Assembly (NCBI RefSeq): GCF_042666235.1 | Contig: NZ_JBHTFQ010000005.1 | Location: forward strand, 186,001-250,000 | Source of the DNA: Halodurantibacterium daqingensis | Lineage (GTDB): Bacteria; Pseudomonadota; Alphaproteobacteria; Rhodobacterales; Rhodobacteraceae | Direction of reading: 5' to 3' | Length of the DNA: 64,000 bases | Part shown: positions 18,289-27,410 of the stretch, piece by piece | How positions within the stretch are numbered: the first letter of the stretch is position 1 | How the letters are laid out: the number at the start of each line of letters is the position of its first letter | The notes under the pieces: generated by a model | Database searches by the model: none | Seen by the model: the letters and a program-made list of their open reading frames with translations, nothing else | Told to the model about the DNA's origin: nothing | Made by a program: the position numbers and the translations under genes

Positions 18289-19263
18289 ATGTCGCACTTG
18301 ACCCGTGCCGGCCTTTTCGCCGCTGCGCTGTCCCTGACCGGCCCCGCTGTTGCCCAGCAAGCCTGGGACATGCCGACCCCCTATGCCGATGCGATCTTCC
18401 ACACCCAGAACATCCTGCAGTTCGCCGATGACGTGCGCGAGGCGACGGGCGGCAACCTGAACATCACCGTCCATTCGGCCAACTCGCTGTTCGGTCATGC
18501 CGAGATCCGCGATGCAGTCCGTGACGGGCTGGTCCCGATCGGGGAATTCCTGTTGTCGCGGCTGGCGAACGAAGACCCGATCTTTGCGCTGGATTCGATC
18601 CCCTTCCTCGCCTCGTCCTATGACGATGCCGAACGGCTCTGGGAAGCCTCGCGCGATGCGGTAAGCGAGCGTCTGGGCCAGCAGGGTCTGACGGTTCTTT
18701 ATGCAGTGCCATGGCCGGGGCAAAGCCTTTACCTGCGCCGTGACATCACCGATCCGGCCGACATGGCGGGCCTGAGCTTCCGTGCCTACAACGTGGCCAC
18801 CGAACGTCTGGCGCAACTGCTGGGCGCCACGCCGACCCAGGTCGAGGAAACCGACATCCCCACCGCCTTTTCAACGGGCCGTGTCGAGGCGATGATCACT
18901 TCGCCCTCGACCGGAGCCAATGCGCAGGCCTGGGATTTCACCACCCATTACATCGACACCCAGGCGTGGTTGCCGAAGAACATCGTGGTTGTGAACACCG
19001 ATGCCTTCGAGGCGCTGTCGGATGACGACCGCGCGGCGCTGCTGGCGGCAGCCGAGGCCGCAGAGACCCGCGGCTGGGAAATGTCGCGTGCCGAAACGGC
19101 CGAAAAGATCGCGGCGCTCGAGGCCGGCGGCATGATCGTCTCGCAGCCGTCCGAGGCCCTCGCCGCGCGGCTTCAGGAAATCGGCGCGACCATGACCGCC
19201 GAGTGGGAAGCGACTGCCGGACCGGACGGCGCCGCAGTGGTCGAGGCCTATCGCAACCAGTAA
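18289..19263 (+). CDS. TRAP transporter substrate-binding protein (DctP family)
   Basis: 324 residues with a Sec signal peptide (about 1-22, ending GPAVAQQ). The family features are present: FADDVREATGGNLNITVH, LVPIGEFLLS, GLSFRAYNVATERLAQLLGA and the helix-rich C terminus. The Arg of SFRAYN is the position that usually binds the ligand carboxylate in TRAP receptors. The ATG at 18289 has GAGAGGAC just upstream; the open frame extends further back but without similarity. It is first in a TRAP operon divergent from the oxoprolinase gene, so pyroglutamate or a related cyclic amide is a reasonable guess for the ligand. Confidence 0.9.
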   Translation: MSHLTRAGLFAAALSLTGPAVAQQAWDMPTPYADAIFHTQNILQFADDVREATGGNLNITVHSANSLFGHAEIRDAVRDGLVPIGEFLLSRLANEDPIFALDSIPFLASSYDDAERLWEASRDAVSERLGQQGLTVLYAVPWPGQSLYLRRDITDPADMAGLSFRAYNVATERLAQLLGATPTQVEETDIPTAFSTGRVEAMITSPSTGANAQAWDFTTHYIDTQAWLPKNIVVVNTDAFEALSDDDRAALLAAAEAAETRGWEMSRAETAEKIAALEAGGMIVSQPSEALAARLQEIGATMTAEWEATAGPDGAAVVEAYRNQ

Positions 19264-19314
19264 CGCGGCATGGGGCCGGCGCGGCCGGCCCCGACCAGCG
19301 CAAGGATCATGGCG

Positions 19315-19875
19315 ATGCGCAAGGCGCTCGATTATCTATACGGCGCAGCCCTGTTCGGGACCTGCGCGGCGATGGTGGCCATCGCGGCCCTCGTGTTCAC
19401 CCAGGTCCTGGGCCGGGCGCTGGATCAGGTGCTGGTGGCGCTGGGTCAGGCGCGGCTGGGGCTGTCGGTTCCGTCGCTGGGCGAAATCGCGGGCTATCTG
19501 TTCGGTGTCGCCGCATTCCTTGCGCTGGCGCCCACGCTGCGCAGCGCAACCCATATCCGGGTGACGCTGGTCCTGCGCGCCTTCGGACCCGCTGGCGACC
19601 GGTTCATGACCGGGCTTGTGATCCTCATCGCGCTTGGCCTGACCGGCTTCATCACCTGGGCGATGGGCATGCAGGCCATGACCTCGTTCCAGCGTGGGTC
19701 CATGTCCTACGGGATGCTGCCGATCAGGCTCTGGATACCACAGGGGCTGATGACATTGGGGCTGGTGATCTTTGCAATCGCCCTTCTTGACGAGCTGATC
19801 GCGCTTTTGCGAAACGGCACCGCCGCCTTCCGCGATATCGAGCGGGGCCGCGACATAACCGAAGGGGGCCACTAG
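19315..19875 (+). CDS. TRAP transporter small permease (DctQ family)
   Basis: 186 residues with four predicted TM helices (about 10-30, 55-75, 95-117 and 140-160). The periplasmic or loop segments SLGEIAGYLFGVAAFLALAPTLR and THIRVTLVLR are typical of DctQ. Starts at 19270, 19309 and 19315 are possible. The last is preferred because AAGGA at 19302-19306 is then 8 bases away, against 2 bases for 19309. It pairs with the large permease, whose ATG is 1 base after this stop. Confidence 0.85.
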   Translation: MRKALDYLYGAALFGTCAAMVAIAALVFTQVLGRALDQVLVALGQARLGLSVPSLGEIAGYLFGVAAFLALAPTLRSATHIRVTLVLRAFGPAGDRFMTGLVILIALGLTGFITWAMGMQAMTSFQRGSMSYGMLPIRLWIPQGLMTLGLVIFAIALLDELIALLRNGTAAFRDIERGRDITEGGH

Positions 19876-19876
19876 C

Positions 19877-21181
19877 ATGGACATCACGCTTTTGTCCGCC
19901 CTGCTTGTCGTGGTCCTGTTCGGGCTGCTGCTGTCTGGCCTGTGGGTGGGCTTTGCGCTGCTGGCCGTGGGCATGGTGGCGATGGAGCTCGCCTCGAGTG
20001 CGCCGATGGGCGCCGTCTTTGCCCGGCGTGTCTGGGGCGCGATGACGGGCTGGGACCTGACCGCCTTGCCGATGTTCATCTGGATGGGCGAGATCCTGTT
20101 CCGATCACGGCTTTCCTCGGACATGTTTGCCGGCATGGCACCCTTCACCCGGCGCCTGCCGGGCGGGCTCTTGCACGTCAACGTGTTCGGCTGCGCCCTT
20201 TTCGCCTGTGTTTCCGGGTCCTCGGCGGCGACAACGGCCACCGTGGGCCGGATGTCGCTGCCGGAACTGCGGGCACGCGGATATGATCCGGCGATGGCGA
20301 TCGGCACGCTGGCGGGCGCCGGCACGTTCGGCTTCCTCATCCCGCCGTCGCTGATCCTGATCGTCTACGGCGCCGCGACCGAACAAAGCATCGCCCGGTT
20401 GTTCCTTGCCGGCGTCGGGCCCGGCATCCTGCTGGCGGTGCTGTTTTCGGGCTATGTGATGATCTGGTCGCGCCTCAATCGTCACCGGATGCCCGAACCC
20501 GAGCCCGCCCCGACCTGGCGCGAACGGCTGCGCGCGCTTGGGCTTCTGGCGCCGACCATCCTTCTGATCATCGGGGTGATCGGTTCGATCTATGCCGGGC
20601 TTGCCTCACCGACCGAAGCGGCGGTGATCGGCGTCGCCGGTGCGCTGGCCATCGCCAGCCTGACGGGCGGCATGACCCGTGCGAATTTCGTCGCCTCCCT
20701 GACCGGGGCGGCGATGACCAGCTGCATGATCGCCTTCATCCTGGCGGGGGCGTCGTTTCTGACCGTCGCCATGGGCTTTACCGGCATCCCGCGCACGCTG
20801 GCGGCCTGGATCGGGGCGCAGGACCTGTCGCAATTCACGCTTCTGGCGGTGCTTCTTGTCTTCTTCATCGTGATCGGCTGCTTTCTGGACGGGATCTCGA
20901 TCGTGGTGCTGACCACCTCGGTGATCCTGCCGATGGTGATGGCCGCGGGCATCGACCCGATCTGGTTCGGGATATTCCTTGTGCTGGTGGTCGAGATGAG
21001 TCAGATCACCCCGCCGGTCGGTTTCAACCTGTTCGTGATACAGTCGATCAGCGGCCGCAACATCTTCGAGGTGGCCTGGTATGCCCTGCCCTTCTTCCTG
21101 TTGCTGGTGCTGGCCGCCGCGATCATGACCCTTTTCCCGGAGATTGCGCTGTGGTTGCCCGGCACGATGATGAACAGCTGA
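19877..21181 (+). CDS. TRAP transporter large permease (DctM family)
   Basis: 434 residues and about 12 TM helices of the DctM family, which carries the sodium-coupled transport path. Typical stretches are FVSGSSAATTATVGRM-like (CVSGSSAATTATVG), AGAGTFGFLIPPSLILIVYG, GLASPTEAAVIGVAGAL and EMSQITPPVGFNLFVIQ. It follows the small permease directly. Its 3' end overlaps the GTG start of a MarR regulator by 31 bases. Confidence 0.92.
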   Translation: MDITLLSALLVVVLFGLLLSGLWVGFALLAVGMVAMELASSAPMGAVFARRVWGAMTGWDLTALPMFIWMGEILFRSRLSSDMFAGMAPFTRRLPGGLLHVNVFGCALFACVSGSSAATTATVGRMSLPELRARGYDPAMAIGTLAGAGTFGFLIPPSLILIVYGAATEQSIARLFLAGVGPGILLAVLFSGYVMIWSRLNRHRMPEPEPAPTWRERLRALGLLAPTILLIIGVIGSIYAGLASPTEAAVIGVAGALAIASLTGGMTRANFVASLTGAAMTSCMIAFILAGASFLTVAMGFTGIPRTLAAWIGAQDLSQFTLLAVLLVFFIVIGCFLDGISIVVLTTSVILPMVMAAGIDPIWFGIFLVLVVEMSQITPPVGFNLFVIQSISGRNIFEVAWYALPFFLLLVLAAAIMTLFPEIALWLPGTMMNS

Positions 21182-21684
21182 GCCAGATCGGGCCGATCGT
21201 TTCCTCGGCCCATCTTGCCCAATCGGCCCTGCCCGAACTGTCGGAACTGGAATTCGCGCTGACCATGGCCCACCACGCCTTCCAGCGCTGGATCATGCGC
21301 TGCATGGCGGCGGCGGGTCAGGCCATGTCGCCGCTGGAAGTGCTGATCCTGCACCTGGTCAATCACCGCAACCGCCCCAAGACGCTGGCCGACATCTGCC
21401 TGGTGCTGAATGTCGAGGACACGCATCTGGTGAATTACGCGATCAAGAAGCTGGCGGATCAGAAGCTCGTGCAACTGGGGCGCAAGGGCAAGGAAAAGAC
21501 CGTCGGCATCAGCCCCGCGGGCGAGAAGCTGTGCCAGCGCTACCGTGCCGTGCGCGAGGCGCTGCTGGTCGAATCCGCGCAGCAGATGGGCGTTGACCCT
21601 GCCGAACTGTCGCGTCTGTCGCGGTTGCTGCGGGCAATGTCGGGAGAATACGATCACGCGGCGCGCGCAGCGGCGTCGCTGTGA
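21151..21684 (+). CDS. MarR-family transcriptional regulator (winged helix)
   Basis: 177 residues. A winged-helix core lies at about residues 60-135: MSPLEVLILHLVNHRNRPKTLADIC, then recognition helix EDTHLVNYAIKKLADQKLV and wing LGRKGKEKTVGISPAGEKL. Long helices flank it, as in MarR dimers. The GTG at 21151 lies inside the large-permease gene; a start slightly later cannot be excluded. As the fourth gene of the TRAP operon it may control that operon or the divergent oxoprolinase gene. No cognate site is proven. Confidence 0.78.
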   Translation: MVARHDDEQLSQIGPIVSSAHLAQSALPELSELEFALTMAHHAFQRWIMRCMAAAGQAMSPLEVLILHLVNHRNRPKTLADICLVLNVEDTHLVNYAIKKLADQKLVQLGRKGKEKTVGISPAGEKLCQRYRAVREALLVESAQQMGVDPAELSRLSRLLRAMSGEYDHAARAAASL

Positions 21685-22619
21685 TTACGGGCCTGCTTGG
21701 CTGGACGGCCCGGCAGGGGCGCTATGCGCTGGTGGCGGGGCTTCTGGCCGGGGCGCTGCTGCCGGGTCTGGCCGAGGCGCTGCGTTTTGCCGTTGCCCCC
21801 CTGATCGTGGCGCTGCTGTTCCTGGCGGTACTGCGGCTGGGGCCTGACGGGCTGCGCACGGGGGCGGTGCGTTTGCCGGCGGCCTGTGCGCTCACGATCC
21901 TCTTGCAACTGGTCCTGCCGCTGGCTGCGGCCGCGGCCTTCGCCCTTGCCGGTGTGCTGGAGCACCCGCTGGCCCGGGGAACGGTGCTGGTGCTGGCCGC
22001 AGCGCCGATCACCGGCAGCGCCAACCTCGCTTTGCTGATGGGGGCCGAACCGGTCGCAGCCCTGCGCCAGCTTGTTCTGGGCACGGCGCTTCTGCCCCTG
22101 ACCGTCGTTCCGGTGTTTGCGGTGATGCCCGGGTTTGGCGGGGTGGGCGATGTCGTGCTGGCGGCCCTGCGCCTGCTGGCGATCATCAGCCTTGCGGCGG
22201 GTGCCGCGCTGTTGCTGCATCGCGTCATGCGGTTTCAGCCCGCAGCGCGTGTTCTCGGCGCGATCGACGGGCTTTCCGCCATCTTGCTTGCGCTGGTGGT
22301 GATCGGGCTGATGTCGGCAATCGGTCCGGCCCTGCACGAGGCGCCGCTGCGCCTGGCCCTGACGCTTGGAGCCTGTTTCGCGATCAACCTGCCGCTGCAA
22401 TTGCTGGTCTGCCAGCTCGCGGCCCGGCGCGATCCGAAAGCCGCGCCCGCCCTTGGCATCGTCGCCGGAAACCGGAATGCGGCGCTGTTTCTCAGCATCC
22501 TGCCCGCCGCGACAGCGGACGAGCTGATGCTGTTCATCGGCTGCTTCCAGATTCCGATGTATCTGACGCCGCTTATGCTGGGCGGCTGGTATCGGCGCGC
22601 GGCGGCGCGCGGCGGGTGA
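21681..22619 (+). CDS. Bile acid:sodium symporter (BASS) family transporter
   Basis: 312 residues, about 9-10 hydrophobic helices. Family-like features are APITGSANLALLMGAEP in the first half and IVAGNRNAALFLSILPA in the second, the crossover segments of the BASS/arsenical-permease superfamily. The GTG start overlaps the stop of the MarR gene (GTGA), so it belongs to the TRAP operon. The substrate is unknown; characterised relatives move bile acids, pantothenate, pyruvate or other organic anions. Its 3' end overlaps the convergent deaminase gene by 47 bases. Confidence 0.75.
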   Translation: MITGLLGWTARQGRYALVAGLLAGALLPGLAEALRFAVAPLIVALLFLAVLRLGPDGLRTGAVRLPAACALTILLQLVLPLAAAAAFALAGVLEHPLARGTVLVLAAAPITGSANLALLMGAEPVAALRQLVLGTALLPLTVVPVFAVMPGFGGVGDVVLAALRLLAIISLAAGAALLLHRVMRFQPAARVLGAIDGLSAILLALVVIGLMSAIGPALHEAPLRLALTLGACFAINLPLQLLVCQLAARRDPKAAPALGIVAGNRNAALFLSILPAATADELMLFIGCFQIPMYLTPLMLGGWYRRAAARGG

Positions 22620-23880
22620 CATTGCCGGGGCGGCCGGGCAGCGACAGTGCCGCGTCGCTGCGCGGGCTGCGCGCGATCACCCGCCCTTTCGAAATCACCA
22701 CCCGGCGGGCCGCGCGGCGGCGCAGCGCCTCGACCGGATCGGCCGCATCCAGCACAACAAGCGAGGCCGTGCGCCCCACCTCAAGCCCCAGATCATCGGC
22801 ACCGATGATTGCCGCGTTCACCCGGGTCACCATGTCGAAGCAGCGCGCCATCTCGTCGGGCGCGCTCATCTGCGCGACGTGCAGGCCCATGAAGGCCACG
22901 TCCAGCATGTCGCCGGTGCCCAGCGAATACCAGGGATCGAGCACGCAATCCTGGCCCCAGCCGACGGAAATGCCATGGGCCTGCATCTCCTTCACCCGGG
23001 TGAGACCGCGGCGCTTGGGAAAGCTGTCGTGCCGGCCCTGCAACATGATGTTGATCAGCGGGTTCGGAATGGCAGCGATCCCGGCCTCGGCGATCAGAGG
23101 CAGCAACTTCGAAACGTAATAGTTGTCCATCGAATGCATCGAAGTCAGGTGGCTGGCGGCCACCCGCCCCTGCAATCCATGTTTCTGTGCCTCATAGGCC
23201 AGCGCCTCGATGTGGCGGCTCAGCGGATCATCGGTTTCGTCGCAATGGATATCGACGCGCAGGCCGCGATCGGCGGCGATCCGGCACAATTCGGCCAGGG
23301 ACGCAGCGCCATCGGCCATGGTGCGTTCGAAATGCGGGATGCCGCCAACCACATCCACGCCCATGTCCAGCGCGCGCAACGTGTTGGCCCGTGCGGTCGG
23401 GTCACGGTAGAAACCATCCTGCGGAAAGGCCACAAGCTGCAGATCGATATAGCCCTTCACCTGTTCGCGCAATTCCAGCATCGCCTGCACGCCCAGCAGG
23501 CGGTCGTCGCAGGTATCGACATGGCTGCGGATCGCCAGCAGGCCAAGGCTTGCCGCCCAGTCACAATAGGCAAGGCCCCGCTCTACCATCTGCTCGACGG
23601 TGACGATCTGCTTCAACTCGCCCCAAAGCGCGATCCCCTCAAGCAGCGTGCCCGAGGCGTTGATACGCGGCAGCCCGTAGCTGAGCGTCGCATCCATGTG
23701 GAAATGCGGATCGACGAAGGGCGGGCTGACCAGATCGCCCGTGGCGTCGATCACTTCGCCGGCGTCCAGCCCCGCATCCAGCCGCTCGACCGCGACGATA
23801 CGACCCTCGCGGATGCCGATGTCGGCCTGGCGCCCGTCAGGCAGCGTGCCGCCTTTCACGATCAGGTCAAACTGGCTCAT
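22573..23880 (-). CDS. Cytosine deaminase-like amidohydrolase
   Basis: 435 residues of the metal-dependent amidohydrolase superfamily, CodA branch. The metal and catalytic residues line up with E. coli CodA at nearly the same numbers: His59 and His61 (HFHMD), His212 and Glu215 (HCDETDD), His244 (ASHLTSMHS) and Asp311 (WGQDCVLDPWYSLG). NPLINIMLQGRHDSFPKRRG is the CodA substrate-loop region. It should deaminate cytosine or a related base such as isoguanine, creatinine or a pterin. It is the last gene of an ABC operon of nucleoside/nucleobase type, which fits salvage of the imported base. The last 25 or so residues are an Arg/Pro-rich tail. Confidence 0.85.
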   Translation of the reverse strand: MSQFDLIVKGGTLPDGRQADIGIREGRIVAVERLDAGLDAGEVIDATGDLVSPPFVDPHFHMDATLSYGLPRINASGTLLEGIALWGELKQIVTVEQMVERGLAYCDWAASLGLLAIRSHVDTCDDRLLGVQAMLELREQVKGYIDLQLVAFPQDGFYRDPTARANTLRALDMGVDVVGGIPHFERTMADGAASLAELCRIAADRGLRVDIHCDETDDPLSRHIEALAYEAQKHGLQGRVAASHLTSMHSMDNYYVSKLLPLIAEAGIAAIPNPLINIMLQGRHDSFPKRRGLTRVKEMQAHGISVGWGQDCVLDPWYSLGTGDMLDVAFMGLHVAQMSAPDEMARCFDMVTRVNAAIIGADDLGLEVGRTASLVVLDAADPVEALRRRAARRVVISKGRVIARSPRSDAALSLPGRPGNVTRRAPPRADTSRPA

Positions 23881-23896
23881 CTCGGTCTCCTTCTTT

Positions 23897-24847
23897 TCAG
23901 CGCCGCTCGCCCTTGCGGTACGGCTGCATCAGCGCGGCCGGAACCTCGGCCCGCCGCGACATGACGACCAGGGCGAGGATCGAAAGCACATAGGGCAGCA
24001 TCAGGAACAGCTGGTAGGGCACCATCGTGCCCAGCCCGGTCTGCTGCAAACGGATCTGCAGCGCGTCGAACCCCGCGAACAGAAACGCCCCCGCCACGGC
24101 CTTGCCGGGTTTCCAGGCCCCGAAGACCACCAGCGCGATGCAGATCCAGCCGCGCCCGTTCACCATCTCGAAGAAGAACGAGTTGAAGGCCGACATGGTC
24201 AGGAACGCGCCGCCCAGGGCCATCAGCCCCGATCCCACCATGACCGCCCCGATCCGGATCGCTGCAACCGAAAGGCCCTGCGCTTCGACCGCGGCGGGGT
24301 TCTCACCGGCCGCGCGCACCGCAAGGCCCAGGGGGCTGCGCGCAAGGATCAGGGCCGTGGCGATGGCAAGCGCATAGGCCAGATAGGTCAGCGGCGTCTG
24401 GGCGAACAGCGCCGGCCCCAGCAACGGAATGTCGGACAGGATCGGGATCGGCACCACCGGAAAGGCGGTGATCCGCGGCGGCGAGGACACGTTCGGCAGG
24501 ACCAGACGGTAGGTATAGTAACTTGACGCCGTCGCAAGCAGCGTGATGCCAAGTCCCACCACATGCTGCGACAGGCCGAAAAGCACCGTCAACACCCCAT
24601 GCAGGGCGCCGAAGGCCATGCCGGTCAGCAGCGCCACCCCCACCCCGGCCCAAAGGCCAAGCCCGGCATAGACAGCGATCCAGCCGGCAAAGGCCCCTGC
24701 AACCATGATCCCCTCGATCCCGAGGTTCAGCACGCCGGCCCGTTCGCAGATCAACTCGCCCAGCGTCGCAAAGATCAGCGGCGAGGCGATGCGCACCAGC
24801 GCAACCCAGAAGCTGGCCGAGATCAGAATTGCAATCACGTCACTCAT
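23897..24847 (-). CDS. ABC transporter permease, nucleoside type (BPD_transp_2)
   Basis: 316 residues and about 8-9 TM helices. The core contains TLGELICERAGVLNLGIEGIM, the signature of the permease family used with BMP-type binding proteins (NupQ/YufQ-like). RAAGENPAAVEAQGLSV is the cytoplasmic coupling region. The start overlaps the other permease by 4 bases, and the stop is 16 bases before the deaminase start. Confidence 0.9.
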   Translation of the reverse strand: MSDVIAILISASFWVALVRIASPLIFATLGELICERAGVLNLGIEGIMVAGAFAGWIAVYAGLGLWAGVGVALLTGMAFGALHGVLTVLFGLSQHVVGLGITLLATASSYYTYRLVLPNVSSPPRITAFPVVPIPILSDIPLLGPALFAQTPLTYLAYALAIATALILARSPLGLAVRAAGENPAAVEAQGLSVAAIRIGAVMVGSGLMALGGAFLTMSAFNSFFFEMVNGRGWICIALVVFGAWKPGKAVAGAFLFAGFDALQIRLQQTGLGTMVPYQLFLMLPYVLSILALVVMSRRAEVPAALMQPYRKGERR

Positions 24848-25896
24848 GCGCGGCGCAGCCTGTATCGGGTGGTCAGAAGCGCCAGAACCATTGCCAGAAG
24901 GGCAAAGGCCAGCAGGATGTCGGCGATATAGGTGGGAACCTGCGCGGCGCGGCTCATGCTGTCGGCGCCGACGAAGATCGCGGCCACGAACAGCGCCGAA
25001 AAGATGACGCCCAAGGGGTTCAGCAGGGCAAGCATCGCGACGATGATCCCGGTATAGCCAAAGCCCGGGCTGAGATCGAGCGTCAGGCTGCCCCGCACGC
25101 CGGCAACCTCGGAAAAGCCTCCCAGCGCGGCCAGCCCCCCCGACAGCACCGCCGTGAGCAACACCACCCGGCGCACCGGCATGCCCGCGTGGCGCGCGGC
25201 GGTTTCGTTCAGGCCGACAGCGCGCATTTCGTAGCCGAGGGTCGTCTTGCGGTCGATGATCCAGATCAGGATCGCCGCCGCAACCGCCAGCGCAAATCCC
25301 CAGTGCAACCGCAACCCCGGCAGGATCCGTGGCAGGCGCGCCTCGGGCGGCAGGGCGGGCGAGCGGGGCCAGCCCATGCCCATCGGATCGCGCAAGGGCC
25401 CTTCCAGCAGCATCGAGACGAACAGCAGCATCACGAAGTTCAGAAGCAGCGTGGTCACCACCTCATCCACCCCGAACCGGAGCTTGAGCAGTGCCGGCCC
25501 CAGCAACAGCACCGCGCCCGCCGCCATCGCGCCCAGGGCCATCGCCGGCCACAGCACGGCCGAGGGCAGAAGCGGCCCAAGGTTCAGCCCGATCAGCACC
25601 GCAAGCAGGCCGCCGGCGAAGAACTGCGCCTCGGCACCGATATTCCAGAGCCGGGCACGAAAGGCGACCGCGACGGCAAGCCCGGTGAAGATCAGCGGCG
25701 TAGCGCGGTTCAGCGTTTCTAGCAGCGCGAAACGCGATCCGGCCGCGCCTTTGACGATCAGGCCGAAGACCGCAAGCGGATCGGCTCCGGCCAGCCGTGC
25801 AAGGGCTGCGCCCAACAGCACCGTTGCCACGAGCGCCAGCATCGGCGGCAGGATCCGGCGCATGATGCCCGGGTTGGCGACAGGTTCAAGCCGCAT
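24844..25896 (-). CDS. ABC transporter permease, nucleoside type (BPD_transp_2)
   Basis: 350 residues, about 9 TM helices, NupP/YufP-like. It has GFGYTGIIVAMLALLNPLGVIFSALFVAAIFVGAD-type C-terminal helices, EMRAVGLNETAARHAGM as coupling segment and AFRARLWNIGAEAQFFAGG in the first half. It overlaps the ATPase gene by 11 bases and the next permease by 4 bases. It forms the channel with the 23897-24847 product. Confidence 0.9.
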   Translation of the reverse strand: MRLEPVANPGIMRRILPPMLALVATVLLGAALARLAGADPLAVFGLIVKGAAGSRFALLETLNRATPLIFTGLAVAVAFRARLWNIGAEAQFFAGGLLAVLIGLNLGPLLPSAVLWPAMALGAMAAGAVLLLGPALLKLRFGVDEVVTTLLLNFVMLLFVSMLLEGPLRDPMGMGWPRSPALPPEARLPRILPGLRLHWGFALAVAAAILIWIIDRKTTLGYEMRAVGLNETAARHAGMPVRRVVLLTAVLSGGLAALGGFSEVAGVRGSLTLDLSPGFGYTGIIVAMLALLNPLGVIFSALFVAAIFVGADSMSRAAQVPTYIADILLAFALLAMVLALLTTRYRLRRA

Positions 25897-27409
25897 GGCT
25901 GAACCCCTGTCCGGCCATCCACAACCCCAGCTCGGCCACCGTCTTGCTGCCGCGCGGGAAGGCCGGGCTCAGCCGGCCGTCACAGATCACATGGATCACA
26001 TCCGACAGGGCCATCACCTCTTCCAGATCCTCGGAGATCAACAGCACCGCCGCACCCCGACCGCGCGCATCCAGAAGCCGGTTCTGGACGAAGGTCACTG
26101 CGCCGATATCAAGGCCGCGCACCGGCTGATCGGCCAGGATGATGCACGGATCGCGTTCCAGCAGCCGCCCAAGGATCAGCTTCTGCATGTTCCCGCCGGA
26201 CAAGAGCCGCACCGCAGCCCCCTCGCCCGGCCCACGTATGTCATAGCGTGCGATGACCTGGCGCGCAAAGCGGCGCGCAGCGGGCCAGTTCATCCAGCCC
26301 CGGCGGCTGAACCCTGGGCTGCGATACAGCTCCAGCACCGCGTTTTCGGTCAGGCTGAAATCCGCGACCGTTCCCTCGCGGTGGCGGTCGGCAGGAATGC
26401 GGGCGATGCCGGCCTTGATCGCGGCGCGGGGCGACCAGTCCGTGAGGGGCTGGTCCTGCAAGGAGACCTCGCCCGCCACGGGCCGCGCAAGCCCGCCGAT
26501 CAGCGCCGCAAGCGCCGCCTGACCGTTGCCCGAGACACCGGCAATCCCGGTGATCCGCCCGGCCACCAGATCAAGATCGACATCGCGCAGATCGGGGCGC
26601 TGCCCTTGCGTCGCAACACCGGAAAGGCGCATCAGAACCTGACCCTCGGTGCTTGCCGCGACCAGGGGGGGAACAACCTCGGCCCCGACCATCATGGCCG
26701 CAAGTCGCGCCGGATCGGTGCCCGCGATCGGCGTTTCGCCCACCAGCCGCCCGTGACGCAGCACCAGCACACGGTCGGCCACCGCCATGACCTCGTGCAG
26801 CTTGTGCGAAATGAAGATGACGGAAAGCCCCAGCGCCACCGCCCTGCGCAGCGTGGCAAACAGGGCCTCTGCCTCTTGCGGGGTAAGGACGGCGGTCGGT
26901 TCGTCAAGAATGAGGATCCGCGCATCGCGGTACAGCGCCTTCAGGATCTCGACCCGCTGCCGTTCGCCCACCGACAGCGTGCCAACCTTCGCATCGGGAT
27001 CGGCCGACAGCCCGAAATCCTGCGCCAGCTTGCGCAGCCGTGCGGCGGCCTGGCGGCGGGCCGAAACCGGCCGCCACAGACTTTCGGTGCCCAGCATCAG
27101 GTTGTCCAGAACACTCAGATTGTCCGCGAGGGTGAAATGCTGGTGCACCATTCCCAGGCCCGCGGCCAGCGCCGCAGCCGGACGGCCCGGCGGCAGTGGC
27201 ACGCCGAACACCTCGATCCGCCCCTCCTCGGCGGTGTAATGGCCGAAAAGGATGTTCATCAGCGTGGTCTTGCCCGCGCCGTTCTCCCCCAGCAGCGCCA
27301 CGACTTCGCCCTGCGCGATCTCGAACGAGATCGCGTCATTGGCAAGGTTCGCGCCGAAGCGTTTGCTGATCCCCTCGACCCGAAGCGCCGGGGTGGTATT
27401 GTCTTCCAT
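25886..27409 (-). CDS. ABC transporter ATPase with two nucleotide-binding domains, nucleoside type
   Basis: 507 residues with two ABC domains, as in NupO/RbsA/MglA-type ATPases. Domain 1 has Walker A GENGAGKTT, signature LSVGERQRVEI and Walker B ILILDEPTAVL. Domain 2 is degenerate in the family manner: its Walker A region is GVSGNGQAAL, without the canonical GKS/T, its signature is LSGGNMQKL, and its Walker B region is CIILADQPVRGLD with Gln for the catalytic Glu. It powers the nucleobase/nucleoside importer. It starts 1 base after the binding-protein stop. Confidence 0.92.
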   Translation of the reverse strand: MEDNTTPALRVEGISKRFGANLANDAISFEIAQGEVVALLGENGAGKTTLMNILFGHYTAEEGRIEVFGVPLPPGRPAAALAAGLGMVHQHFTLADNLSVLDNLMLGTESLWRPVSARRQAAARLRKLAQDFGLSADPDAKVGTLSVGERQRVEILKALYRDARILILDEPTAVLTPQEAEALFATLRRAVALGLSVIFISHKLHEVMAVADRVLVLRHGRLVGETPIAGTDPARLAAMMVGAEVVPPLVAASTEGQVLMRLSGVATQGQRPDLRDVDLDLVAGRITGIAGVSGNGQAALAALIGGLARPVAGEVSLQDQPLTDWSPRAAIKAGIARIPADRHREGTVADFSLTENAVLELYRSPGFSRRGWMNWPAARRFARQVIARYDIRGPGEGAAVRLLSGGNMQKLILGRLLERDPCIILADQPVRGLDIGAVTFVQNRLLDARGRGAAVLLISEDLEEVMALSDVIHVICDGRLSPAFPRGSKTVAELGLWMAGQGFSHAA

Positions 27410-27410
27410 G

